Source: a bacterium
Lineage (GTDB): Bacteria > UBP6 > UBA1177
Direction: 5' to 3'
Length of the DNA: 64,000 bases
Assembly (NCBI GenBank): GCA_017645765.1
Contig: JAGCNV010000079.1
Coordinates: forward strand, 1-64,000
Position 1 is the first letter of the stretch; every line of letters starts with the position of its first letter. A model generated the notes under the pieces. The model made no database searches, had not been told where the DNA came from, and saw only the letters and a program-made list of their open reading frames with translations. Both the position numbers and the translations under genes were made by a program. Of the stretch, positions 34,652 through 42,302 are shown piece after piece.

Positions 34652-36721
34652 ATGGCTGATTTCAACAAAAGCTCTTTACGCAACGTTTGTGTCGCAGGAC
34701 ACGGCACATCGGGAAAAACGACTCTCGTCGAATCGCTGCTTTTCAACGCAGGCGCAATCAACAGACAGGGAACTGTCACTGACGGAAACACCGTTTCTGA
34801 CTTCACCGAAGAGGAGAAGAACAGAGGAATTTCGATTTCCGCATCGATCAACGCTGTGGAGTACAAACAGAATCTGCTCACTTTCATCGATACTCCCGGA
34901 TACTTCGATTTCGGCGGCGAACTTGCAGCTTCAATGCCTTTCTGCGAAGCGGCTCTTCTTACCGTTGAAGGTTCGACGGGCATTGACGCAGGAACCGAAA
35001 AAGCTTTCAAACTTGCGAAAAGACTCGGAAAATCGATCGCTTTCTTCATCAACGAAGTAGACCGTGACAACATAAACCTTGAATCGGCTTTCGACAGCAT
35101 CGCGAAAGAACTCGAAATTTCGCTTGCTCCGATCACCTACCCGGCTGCAACCGGTCAGAACGCTGATTCGATCATCGATATTTTCAAAGGCAAACTTGTT
35201 AAATACGCTAACGGCAAAAGAGCTTCCGAAAGCGAGATCCCGGCTCAGTTCGCAGACAAAGTTGCAGAACTCAAGGAAAAACTCATGGAAGCAGTTGCAG
35301 AGAGCGATGAAGAGCTTATGACCAAATACTTCGACGAAGGCGCTCTTTCGGAAGAAGAGATCAACACCGGTCTCCACAAGGCTTTCTCGAACGGAACAAT
35401 CTATCCGGTATTCTTCGGCGCTCCGAACAAAGGCATCGGCGTTGACATCGTCCTTGACTCTGTCGTTGACTTCTTCCCGTCACCGGAAGGAAAAATCATG
35501 CAGTTCGGCGAAGGCGAAATCGACACAAACGATGATTCCGTAACGAAAGGTATCATCTTCAAAGTAAACTCTATCCCGCAGTTCGGCGAAGTCTACGCGT
35601 TCAAACTTCTCCAGGGCAGCTTGAGTGAAGGTGCAGATATTTACAATATGTCGTCGGCATCGGCTGAAAAATTCGGCCAGCTTTTCTACACAAGAGGCAA
35701 AGACCGTTTCCCGGTTAAAAACGTCGTTGCAGGCCAGATCGCTGTAACCGTTAAACTTAAAAACAGCAAGACCGGCGACCAGTTCTCCGACAACAAAGCT
35801 GCAGAAGTTTACCCGTTCCCGCTTATCGAGTGGCCGGAAGCGATTGTCCGCGGCGCGTTCGCAGGTGCTTCGAAAGAAGATACCGATAAAGTCGCTGCAG
35901 CGATCAAAAAGATGCAGATCGAAGACGCATCATTCAGAATGGTCAACGATCCTGAGCTCAAACAGCTTTTCGTCGACGGTCTCGGCGAACTTCACCTCGA
36001 AGTTTTGGCTAAGAAAATCAAGAACCAGTTCGGACTTGATGTCAAAATACTTGAACCGAGAATTCCTTACAGAGAAACGATCAAAGGAAAAGCTGAAGCA
36101 CGTTACCGCCACAAAAAACAGTCGGGCGGATCGGGCGAATTCGCGGAAGTCAACATCGTTCTCGAGCCGAACAGCGAAAGCGAATTCGAATTCGTTGACG
36201 CTATCGTCGGCGGCGTAATCTCCGGCAGATTCATTCCGGCAGTTGAAAAAGGTATCCGCGAAGTTCTCGCTGAAGGCGTTCTTTCGGGCTGCAAATTCAT
36301 CAACTGCAAAGTTACACTCAACGATGGTAAGGAACATCCGGTCGACAGTAAGGAAGTCGCGTTCAAAAAAGCTGCACAGATGGCTTTCAAAGACGCCGTC
36401 AAGAGAGCTAACCCGATCATTCTTGAACCCATTTACGAAATCAAAATCACAGTTCCTGAAGAATTCGCAGGTTCTGTAATGGGCGATATCTCCAGCCGCC
36501 GCGGCAAACCGCAGGGCATGGAAAGCGAAGGAAGACTGACAGTCATCAAAGCTCTCGTTCCTCTGAAAGAAGTTCACGGATATTCGACACAGCTCCGTTC
36601 GATGACAAACGGCCGCGGAACATACACCATCAAATACGACCACTACGAGCAGGTTCCCGCTGACATCCAGAAGAAGATCATCGACGAATACGAAGCAAAC
36701 AAAGACAACAAAGACGAATAG
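34652..36721 (+). CDS. fusA: Elongation factor G, EF-G2-type
   Basis: 689 aa translational GTPase with all EF-G domains. P-loop VCVAGHGTSGKTTLVESLLF, switch I DFTEEEKNRGISISASI, switch II FIDTPGYFDFGGE, domain II, and domains III-V with RYRHKKQSGGSGEFAEV and GDISSRRGKPQGME. Two G motifs depart from the canonical form: DTPGH is DTPGY, usual in EF-G2-like proteins, and the NKxD base-recognition motif reads NEVD (FFINEVDRDN). So it belongs to the EF-G-like branch; whether it performs main translocation or a special task cannot be told. RBS TAGGAGGAACAG. Confidence 0.88.
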   Translation: MADFNKSSLRNVCVAGHGTSGKTTLVESLLFNAGAINRQGTVTDGNTVSDFTEEEKNRGISISASINAVEYKQNLLTFIDTPGYFDFGGELAASMPFCEAALLTVEGSTGIDAGTEKAFKLAKRLGKSIAFFINEVDRDNINLESAFDSIAKELEISLAPITYPAATGQNADSIIDIFKGKLVKYANGKRASESEIPAQFADKVAELKEKLMEAVAESDEELMTKYFDEGALSEEEINTGLHKAFSNGTIYPVFFGAPNKGIGVDIVLDSVVDFFPSPEGKIMQFGEGEIDTNDDSVTKGIIFKVNSIPQFGEVYAFKLLQGSLSEGADIYNMSSASAEKFGQLFYTRGKDRFPVKNVVAGQIAVTVKLKNSKTGDQFSDNKAAEVYPFPLIEWPEAIVRGAFAGASKEDTDKVAAAIKKMQIEDASFRMVNDPELKQLFVDGLGELHLEVLAKKIKNQFGLDVKILEPRIPYRETIKGKAEARYRHKKQSGGSGEFAEVNIVLEPNSESEFEFVDAIVGGVISGRFIPAVEKGIREVLAEGVLSGCKFINCKVTLNDGKEHPVDSKEVAFKKAAQMAFKDAVKRANPIILEPIYEIKITVPEEFAGSVMGDISSRRGKPQGMESEGRLTVIKALVPLKEVHGYSTQLRSMTNGRGTYTIKYDHYEQVPADIQKKIIDEYEANKDNKDE

Positions 36722-36756
36722 TTCTCACTTAGCGCGCTAGCGCACTTCTTTTTTAA

Positions 36757-36784
36757 GCCGCCGCGTAATGCGGCGGTTTTTTTT
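36757..36784 (+). terminator. Strong intrinsic terminator after the EF-G2-type gene
   Basis: CCGCCGC / GCGGCGG stem with a 5-nt loop followed by eight T. A separate GC palindrome (agcgcgctagcgc) lies 15 bases before it. Confidence 0.92.
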
Positions 36785-36857
36785 ATGCGCGCCATTATTA
36801 TCGTAACGTCGTCACGCCGTTTCGCCGTAACAGGCGCTTTTTTCGTTATTATCGGTT

Positions 36858-36919
36858 CGCCGCCTCTCGATATATCGATATTTCGAAATTTCGATATATC
36901 GACAAAAAATTGGGCGGCG
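36858..36919. repeat. Large nested palindrome between the EF-G2-type gene and lysS
   Basis: A 36-bp near-perfect palindrome (36867-36902, one mismatched pair) made of TCGATATATCGA arms around TTCGAA is enclosed by cgccgcc (36858-36864) and ggcggcg (36913-36919). No gene lies in the 220-bp gap between EF-G2 stop and lysS stop; the rest of it holds a strong terminator and repeated cgtaac/cgtcgtcacg-like words. Confidence 0.85.
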
Positions 36920-36942
36920 TCGAAAAAAAAACGATTTTTAGA

Positions 36943-38475
36943 TTATTTCTCAGGTTTCATCGTCGGGAAAAGAATGACATCGCGGATGCTCGGCGAATTG
37001 GTCATGAGCATGACAAGTCTGTCGATACCGATTCCCTGTCCTGCTGCCGGCGGCATGCCGTATTCAAGGGCGCGGATGTAATCGCTGTCCATATCTATTG
37101 TTTCGTCGTCGCCTGCTTTTTTAGCTTCGACCTGAGCTGCGAATGAATCATACTGCTGTTTTGGGTCGTTGAGTTCGCTGAATGCGTTGGAAAGTTCTCT
37201 TCCTGCGACAAAAAGCTCGAATCTGTCGGTGTATTCGGGGTTTTCGTCGTTTCTGCGAGCAAGCGGGCTCACTTCGGTCGGATATTTTGTGATGAATGTC
37301 GGCTGGATAAGGTGTTCTTCGACGAAGTTGTCAAAGAATTCCATGATGATCTTGTAGCGTGACATTCCTTCAAGCGTTGCTTTGTCGAGGCCGTTTTTGA
37401 CGCCGATCTCAATGAGTTTTTCTCTGTCTTTGAGGTCTTCTTCGGTGCAAACGCCCGATTTTACGATGCTTTCTTCGACTGTCATTCTGTTCCAGGGAGC
37501 TTTGAAATCAATCTTCATTCCGTCGTATTCAACTTCGGTCGAGCCGTTTATCTCAACGCAGAGTTTGCTTATCATTTCCTGCGTGAAGCGGATCTGGTCT
37601 TCATAGGTCGCGTAGGGCCAGTAGAATTCCATCATCGTGAATTCCGGGTTGTGTTTGAGGTCCATTCCCTCGTTTCTGAAGCTGCGGTTGATCTCGTAAA
37701 CTTTGCCGAGTCCGCCGACGAGAAGTCTTTTGAGGTAACACTCCGGCGCGATCCTCATGTAAAGCGGAATGTCGAGCGCGTTGTGGTGCGTGATGAAAGG
37801 TTTCGCCGCGGCGCCGCTGACGAGCGGGTGCATCATCGGAGTTTCGACTTCCATGAAACCTGCGTTATTCATGTAGTTTCTGATAAAATTGATGATTTTG
37901 ACTCTCTTTTTGAAAGTCTCTCTGACATCGTCGTTCATGATGAGGTCAAGGTATCTCTGACGGTAGCGGAGCTCTTTATCGGTAAGTCCGTGGAATTTCT
38001 CGGGAAGAGGTCTGATATTTTTGGTAAGAAGCTCCGTTCTGTGCGCTAAAACCGAGTATTCGCCCGTTCTTGTTACGAAAACTTCGCCTTTTACCCAGAC
38101 GATATCGCCGACATCGAACGATTTTTTGAATTTCGCGAAATCTTCGCCGAGAAAATCCTTTGCGAAAAGAACCTGGATCGAAGCTGTCTCGTCTTTCAGG
38201 TTTGCGAACGCGAGTTTTCCCATGATGCGGAGGAACATGATCCTGCCTGCGATCGCGAATTCAAGCGGTTTTCCGGTCTGCTCGAGATCTTCCTTGGTCT
38301 GGGTCTTGCAGTATTCGATGACCTTTTCGACTGTCGAATCGGGCGCGAAACTATTTGCGTAAGGGTGGATCCCTTCTTCGCGCAGCATTTTAACTTTCTC
38401 TTTTTTGCGGGCTATGATCTCGTTTTCATCCATCTGCGGAACTGTTCTCTGTTCCTGAGCTTTGTTTTCAGCCAT
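36943..38475 (-). CDS. lysS: Lysine--tRNA ligase (class II)
   Basis: 510 aa. N-terminal OB-fold anticodon-binding domain (FAIAGRIMFLRIMGKLAFANLKDETASIQVLF), then the class II core: motif 1 GFMEVETPMMHPLVSGAAAKPF, motif 2 FRNEGMDLKHNPEFTMMEFYWPYA and motif 3 GMPPAAGQGIGIDRLVMLMTNSPSIRDVILFP. Standard length. The start with GGAGGAAAAA is chosen over an in-frame ATG 14 codons upstream that lies before this RBS. Single gene, convergent with the EF-G2-type gene. Confidence 0.97.
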   Translation of the reverse strand: MAENKAQEQRTVPQMDENEIIARKKEKVKMLREEGIHPYANSFAPDSTVEKVIEYCKTQTKEDLEQTGKPLEFAIAGRIMFLRIMGKLAFANLKDETASIQVLFAKDFLGEDFAKFKKSFDVGDIVWVKGEVFVTRTGEYSVLAHRTELLTKNIRPLPEKFHGLTDKELRYRQRYLDLIMNDDVRETFKKRVKIINFIRNYMNNAGFMEVETPMMHPLVSGAAAKPFITHHNALDIPLYMRIAPECYLKRLLVGGLGKVYEINRSFRNEGMDLKHNPEFTMMEFYWPYATYEDQIRFTQEMISKLCVEINGSTEVEYDGMKIDFKAPWNRMTVEESIVKSGVCTEEDLKDREKLIEIGVKNGLDKATLEGMSRYKIIMEFFDNFVEEHLIQPTFITKYPTEVSPLARRNDENPEYTDRFELFVAGRELSNAFSELNDPKQQYDSFAAQVEAKKAGDDETIDMDSDYIRALEYGMPPAAGQGIGIDRLVMLMTNSPSIRDVILFPTMKPEK

Positions 38476-38577
38476 TTTTTCCTCCATTAAGTCTCTGCTC
38501 TTCAAAAGCCGCGGCATTTTAAGGATTTTTAGAAAAAATGCAAGAATTTGCGGGCGAGCAAACCGCGCTCCGGCAAT

Positions 38578-38667
38578 TTACCACAGCACTGCGATGAGTC
38601 CGGTGAAACCCATGAATGCAAGTGCGAGAAGACCTGCGGTGACAAGTGCGATAGGTGCGCCTTTCAT
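38578..38667 (-). CDS. Tiny hydrophobic protein (possible second half of a frameshifted membrane protein)
   Basis: 29 residues, MKGAPIALVTAGLLALAF followed by a short Gly/Thr/Leu segment: one membrane helix. No RBS precedes the ATG. The open frame continues upstream for 11 more codons (FELDENPRT...) without a start, up to the stop of the preceding 32-aa gene in another frame. A -1 shift there would join the two into a protein of about 70 aa with two membrane helices. Real gene or C-terminal half: undecided. Confidence 0.35.
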   Translation of the reverse strand: MKGAPIALVTAGLLALAFMGFTGLIAVLW

Positions 38668-38699
38668 AGTTCGGGGATTTTCGTCCAGTTCGAAGTGAC

Positions 38700-38798
38700 T
38701 TAAAAGAAAATCAAAAATACAATTAGCGCAACAATTCCCAAAATACCCAGCAATATCAAGCCCATTATGATTATAGAGCAACCGCAGCAGGATTCCAT
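38700..38798 (-). CDS. 32-aa Cys-rich single-helix membrane peptide
   Basis: A short gene with a good context: GGAAGG eight bases upstream of ATG, and its start directly abuts the stop of the preceding 67-aa gene (TAAATG). The product is MESCCGCSIII followed by an unbroken Ile/Leu/Val/Phe membrane helix to the end. The CCGC head before a single helix could bind a metal or be lipidated or modified. It is downstream of, and probably co-transcribed with, the second RiPP operon. No family recognised. Confidence 0.6.
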   Translation of the reverse strand: MESCCGCSIIIMGLILLGILGIVALIVFLIFF

Positions 38799-39002
38799 TT
38801 AAAAATCCTTCCTCTCAAATTTAAGGCAATATCCCCAAGAAGGCTGAGGCGTTTTGCGCACAGTGCATGTTCTCCGCGCCGAAAACTCAAATTCCCAAAA
38901 ATCGCCTGTGTTTTTAGGTCTCAGAGCGGAACTGCCCGGATCCCACCAATGTTTGCAGACACAGCAAAGTTTTGTCAACTTAATATTTACAATTTTCCAC
39001 AT
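38799..39002 (-). CDS. Small Cys/Trp-rich protein of unknown function
   Basis: 67 aa: MWKIVNIKLTKLCCVCKHWW, then PGSSALRPKNTGDFWEFEFSA, RRTCTVRKTPQPSWGYC and a Lys-rich end. The CCxC...C...C spacing suggests a small metal-binding or disulfide fold. RBS AGGAGCAGGTT. It sits in a chain of short genes with gaps of 0-30 bp after the amidohydrolase. I do not recognise the family. Confidence 0.6.
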   Translation of the reverse strand: MWKIVNIKLTKLCCVCKHWWDPGSSALRPKNTGDFWEFEFSARRTCTVRKTPQPSWGYCLKFERKDF

Positions 39003-39011
39003 AACCTGCTC

Positions 39012-39248
39012 CTATCTATGCAAATCTTCCGGCGTTAATACTTCACCGCGTTCTTTAAGAATTTGAGCTGCAACTATTCTTTTAAGCGAATGAGATGTGT
39101 TTCTCACGGTATTTTTTAAAGTAGCCGTAGAACAGCCGCTTAGTTCTTCGTAAAGCTTATCCTTATCTTGTTGCATTTTTTTCCCTTCATTAATAGCCAT
39201 TTGCGTTCCTTTCACTGCCAATTTTGCCAAATCACTTAAAAAACTCAC
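39012..39248 (-). CDS. Small helical protein of unknown function
   Basis: 78 aa from a GTG start with CAGGAGAAAGGC upstream; a longer frame reaches into the amidohydrolase gene without an RBS. The sequence is helical and charged (SFLSDLAKLAVKGTQMAINEGKKMQQDKDKL, SLKRIVAAQILKERG), with one Cys. The 30-bp gap to the amidohydrolase suggests the same operon. Not recognised. Confidence 0.6.
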   Translation of the reverse strand: MSFLSDLAKLAVKGTQMAINEGKKMQQDKDKLYEELSGCSTATLKNTVRNTSHSLKRIVAAQILKERGEVLTPEDLHR

Positions 39249-39277
39249 GCCTTTCTCCTGCGTTACCCCGCCGGGAA

Positions 39278-40051
39278 TTAAAAAAACAATGAATATTCCA
39301 AACAATATTCTGCTGATTCGCTGTCTTTCTCATATTCACGCTCAAAACTGATTTTTTGTCCGTGCCTTTCTGTTGCATGCCAGTGCGTTATCGGAAAATC
39401 CGTCCCGAAAAACAATTTTCCGTTTTTACCGGCGAAGCAGTTTTCTTTAAGAATATTCAGCGATTTTTGATCGACAAAAGAGCTGTCAGCATAAACATTC
39501 CGATATTTAGAAAGCATTTTTACAGTCTGTTCTATCGGTCTGCAGTGAGCAAGTATAACTTTAACATCCTGATATTCTTTAAAAAAACGCTCGAATTTTC
39601 CTGCCTCCTCGAACTCGTCATATCCGCTGTGGATAAGCAGAGGCACGTTGTTCCGCCCGGCAAAATCAAAAATTTCGTGAACAATATCCGTTGTGCCGCA
39701 ATCATTCAAATCCCAGTTGTGTGCCCTGGGATGGATTTTTATTCCGCAATAAGGCAGAGTTGCAAAAGCCTTTTCAACCGGAACTCCCTGTTTGCGATAG
39801 TCAGGCACATACCAAAGCAATGGTTTGACAACACTTTGAGAATATTGAGTTTTTCCGTCTTTTACCGAATATATTCCACCGATTTCCGCTTCTATTTCTG
39901 AATATTTCACGCCGAAAATACAACTGCTTGTTGAAGAAAAAACCAATCCGTCGATTTTTACTTTTCGGGAGGTCAGAACTGTATCAAAAACCTGTTGATA
40001 ATCGTAATATCTGTCGCTCCACCAGCCGATATGAACATGGTTGTCAATCAT
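39278..40051 (-). CDS. Amidohydrolase-family (PF04909-type) metal-dependent hydrolase
   Basis: 257 aa TIM-barrel hydrolase of the ACMSD-like type. Metal ligands in the expected order: HxH in DNHVHIGWW, His in LLIHSGYDEF, His in VILAHCRPIEQT and Asp in LFFGTDFPITHW. The segment CGIKIHPRAHNWDL lines the active site. It overlaps the radical SAM gene by ATGA, so the two are translationally coupled and it likely acts on the same peptide or on a fragment of it. Substrate unknown. The C-terminus is slightly short but shows no frameshift. Confidence 0.78.
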   Translation of the reverse strand: MIDNHVHIGWWSDRYYDYQQVFDTVLTSRKVKIDGLVFSSTSSCIFGVKYSEIEAEIGGIYSVKDGKTQYSQSVVKPLLWYVPDYRKQGVPVEKAFATLPYCGIKIHPRAHNWDLNDCGTTDIVHEIFDFAGRNNVPLLIHSGYDEFEEAGKFERFFKEYQDVKVILAHCRPIEQTVKMLSKYRNVYADSSFVDQKSLNILKENCFAGKNGKLFFGTDFPITHWHATERHGQKISFEREYEKDSESAEYCLEYSLFF

Positions 40052-41511
40052 TTTTTGTGTTTTTCCTGATATTCAATCGCCCATCTGTCAACAATTTCGC
40101 GGTTTTTCGCAACAGCGTCGCAAAAATGGCGATTAAGTTTAAGCGGATCACCGTCCGGATTTTCATTTGCATTTCTTACCATGCACATCGAACAGAAAAT
40201 CTGGTTTTTACAATCGGCGCACTCTTTGAAATCTTTATTTCTCAAATTACGTAACCAGTTGATTTTGGGAGAGTTTTTCCAAATATCCTTCAAGCTTTTC
40301 TCATAAAGATTTCCGCAGACACAGTTCTGCCAGCCGGCACACGGATAAACATTTCCGTTCGCAACCATGCAAATCGAAGAAATTCCGACTCCGCAGACGA
40401 TTCCTTCAGGATCTTTTTTATATTCGGCACACTGTTTGAAATAATCATCTGTCATTGTCAGATTTTTATATTTTTCACCATCTTCCACAATTATTTCAAT
40501 CACATCGCCGACTTCATCGATCGAAAGCCTGTTTTCCAAATTTTCTGTAGTATTGTCGCATTTTGCCATAATGCAGTAATTAATCAGAACACGCACTCTC
40601 AGCTTGTCGCCAAACCTTAAAACTCCACTAAAACTCTCTTTGTTCTGCTTCATAACGGGGCAAGAAATTTGAAGCGGGATATCGTTTTCAACAAGTTTTA
40701 TAATTCCGTCGTATGTTTTCTGCCAAGAGCCGGGAATTGTCGTAATTTTATCGTGAATTTCAGGAATCATGCTGTAAAGCGAAGTCTGGACAGAAGAAAT
40801 CCTGCTCGTTTTCATCGCCTCGACTATTTCATCTGTCAAAAGAGTCAGATTTGATAGAACATTCAATGAAAAATCGTAATGTTTCGCCATTTTGAAAAAT
40901 TCGAGAAACTGGGGATGCAGCATTGGCTCGCCGCCTGACAAAGTCAGTTCTAAAACCCCCATTTCCCTGCATTGATCCAGCACTGAATAAAAAAGTTCCG
41001 GTTTTATGTCTGTATTTTTACATTCATGCGGAATATAGCAGTGAATGCACCTTTCATTGCAACGGCTCGTCAGCTCTATCTGTAAGCTGGTCAGATGCGG
41101 ATTCTGTTTGAAATGCTCAGCAAGAAAATACGGCGTCGTTTCTTCCGCCCTCGGCACTTTCGGAGCAAAATTTTCTTTAACAGTTTTCGCTTCAAGCTGA
41201 GAATAGGAAAAACGGACATCTTTTCTGTCAAGTTCTTCAGGCGTTTCTCCGCTCACGATAAAACCGTCTTCCTCCAAAATACGATAAAAATCAATCACAT
41301 CCTGACGAATATCCTCAATCGTGACATCGTTGAAAGCAACGATGATTTTATTCAGCAGTTCTTCCAAACTTTGCGGTTCTCTCGAAAGGGCGAGAAGAAA
41401 AACCGCACCACTTTCATTGCAGACTCTGTCGCTGAAATCAGCTTTGTTTGTGATGTAACCGACATTTTCATATTTTCTGATAAATGCGTCGAATTTCTGT
41501 CTATATAACAT
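40048..41511 (-). CDS. Radical SAM/SPASM enzyme with N-terminal PqqD-like domain
   Basis: 487 aa. Residues of about 1-95 resemble a PqqD/RRE-type peptide-binding winged helix (CNESGAVFLLALSREPQSLEELLNKI...FYRILEEDGFIV). The radical SAM core has CNERCIHC (about residues 151-158) and LTLSGGEPMLHPQF, and the SPASM part has CGVGISSICMVANGNVYPC, CVCGN and CADCKNQIFCSMC. This layout is that of peptide maturases that recognise a leader through an RRE. Its start overlaps the stop of the 116-aa gene (TAATG) and its stop overlaps the amidohydrolase start. The candidate substrate is the 53-aa Cys peptide at the head of the operon. Confidence 0.85.
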   Translation of the reverse strand: MLYRQKFDAFIRKYENVGYITNKADFSDRVCNESGAVFLLALSREPQSLEELLNKIIVAFNDVTIEDIRQDVIDFYRILEEDGFIVSGETPEELDRKDVRFSYSQLEAKTVKENFAPKVPRAEETTPYFLAEHFKQNPHLTSLQIELTSRCNERCIHCYIPHECKNTDIKPELFYSVLDQCREMGVLELTLSGGEPMLHPQFLEFFKMAKHYDFSLNVLSNLTLLTDEIVEAMKTSRISSVQTSLYSMIPEIHDKITTIPGSWQKTYDGIIKLVENDIPLQISCPVMKQNKESFSGVLRFGDKLRVRVLINYCIMAKCDNTTENLENRLSIDEVGDVIEIIVEDGEKYKNLTMTDDYFKQCAEYKKDPEGIVCGVGISSICMVANGNVYPCAGWQNCVCGNLYEKSLKDIWKNSPKINWLRNLRNKDFKECADCKNQIFCSMCMVRNANENPDGDPLKLNRHFCDAVAKNREIVDRWAIEYQEKHKK

Positions 41512-41861
41512 TATTTGATCTCCAGTTTTTCCTTCAATTCTTGAGCTGTCCTTATTTCATACTTCAACAATTCAGGCTTCAAGACAGAATTTGCTGAAAT
41601 TGATATCTTTTTATTATCACCTTTAACATCAATCACATCCTGTCTGTTGAAACATAGAAATCTCGGATTGTTTGTCGGATTTTCGAAAACAACTATCATT
41701 AAAAAATCGCACCCTTTCTTGATACTGTCCAACGAATTGTTTGTACTGTCATTTTTTATGTAAGTTGTTTTTATCTGTATCTTTTTCGGATCGATTAGTT
41801 TGTCAAATTCATCCTCAACAATTATTTGACCGATTTTGTTCATAGCTTGTATGTAATTCAA
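41511..41861 (-). CDS. Protein of unknown function in the second RiPP operon (TTG start)
   Basis: 116 aa. The best start is TTG, four bases after GGAGG; the first in-frame ATG is 18 bases further and has no RBS. Segments such as FLMIVVFENPTNNPRFLCFNRQDVIDV look beta-rich, with a helical end (ELLKYEIRTAQELKEKLEIK). No motif recognised. Placed between the precursor peptide and its maturase, it may be a partner or immunity protein. Confidence 0.65.
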   Translation of the reverse strand: MNYIQAMNKIGQIIVEDEFDKLIDPKKIQIKTTYIKNDSTNNSLDSIKKGCDFLMIVVFENPTNNPRFLCFNRQDVIDVKGDNKKISISANSVLKPELLKYEIRTAQELKEKLEIK

Positions 41862-41890
41862 AAAACCTCCGTTTTTTTAACAAATCCTAA

Positions 41891-41910
41891 AGGGTGGCTT
41901 TCACCACCCT
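41891..41910 (-). terminator. Attenuator-like hairpin after the 53-aa precursor gene
   Basis: AGGGTGG / CCACCCT 7-bp stem around six bases, just beyond the precursor stop. The downstream T-run is poor (TTAGGATTTG), so it would stabilise or partly terminate, giving more precursor than enzyme transcript, as is common in RiPP operons. Confidence 0.6.
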
Positions 41911-41923
41911 AAAATTGCAATAG

Positions 41924-42085
41924 TTACTGTGTCACCGCACAATTTTTACATTTCATAGCCTCGGAAGGACAACTATTGCGGCCACGACTAGCATTCATTG
42001 TGCTGCCTATGTTTGTCGGGCAACCAGCCGCATAGCTTCCTTGCGGAGCTGTTTGTGCATAAAATACAGGTTTTTGATAAGGCAT
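41924..42085 (-). CDS. Putative 53-aa RiPP precursor with four C-terminal Cys
   Basis: Starts at the ATG after GGAGGAAAAA. Leader-like part MPYQKPVFYAQTAPQGSYAAG, then Cys at 22, 39, 46 and 49, with CKNC near the end (KCKNCAVTQ). It is the first gene after a strong promoter, followed by a hairpin and then an RRE-bearing radical SAM enzyme, which is the usual position of a precursor. The sequence is unlike the 88-aa Cys-ladder peptide at 24.2 kb. No known family recognised; it could instead be a small metal-binding protein. Confidence 0.68.
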   Translation of the reverse strand: MPYQKPVFYAQTAPQGSYAAGCPTNIGSTMNASRGRNSCPSEAMKCKNCAVTQ

Positions 42086-42203
42086 TTTTTCCTCCATTGA
42101 AAAAACAGTAAAATATCTGAAACGGGACTCCCGAAACAGTCTTTTTGAAAAATCATAATAACTTACCCTCCCCCCGACTACGGAAACGCAGGATTCCGGC
42201 AAT

Positions 42204-42232
42204 ATTTTAACGTTTTATTTACCATTAGTCAA
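42204..42232 (-). promoter_or_regulatory. Promoter of the second RiPP operon
   Basis: Minus strand -35 TTGACT (42227-42232), exact 17-nt spacer, -10 TAAAAT (42204-42209). The -35 overlaps a pair of similar words (TTAGTCAA and AACAGTCAA) that could be operator half-sites for the divergent XRE protein. Confidence 0.72.
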
Positions 42233-42271
42233 CATAATCTTTACTAACAGTCAAAAATTATTTTCAGTATG

Positions 42272-42280
42272 TGCTATATT
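42272..42280 (+). promoter_or_regulatory. Extended -10 promoter of the divergent XRE gene
   Basis: TGC-TATATT, an extended -10 element, 22 bases before the ATG; the -35 region is weak. Confidence 0.5.
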
Positions 42281-42302
42281 GAAAAAAGGAGGTGGTTTGA
42301 GT

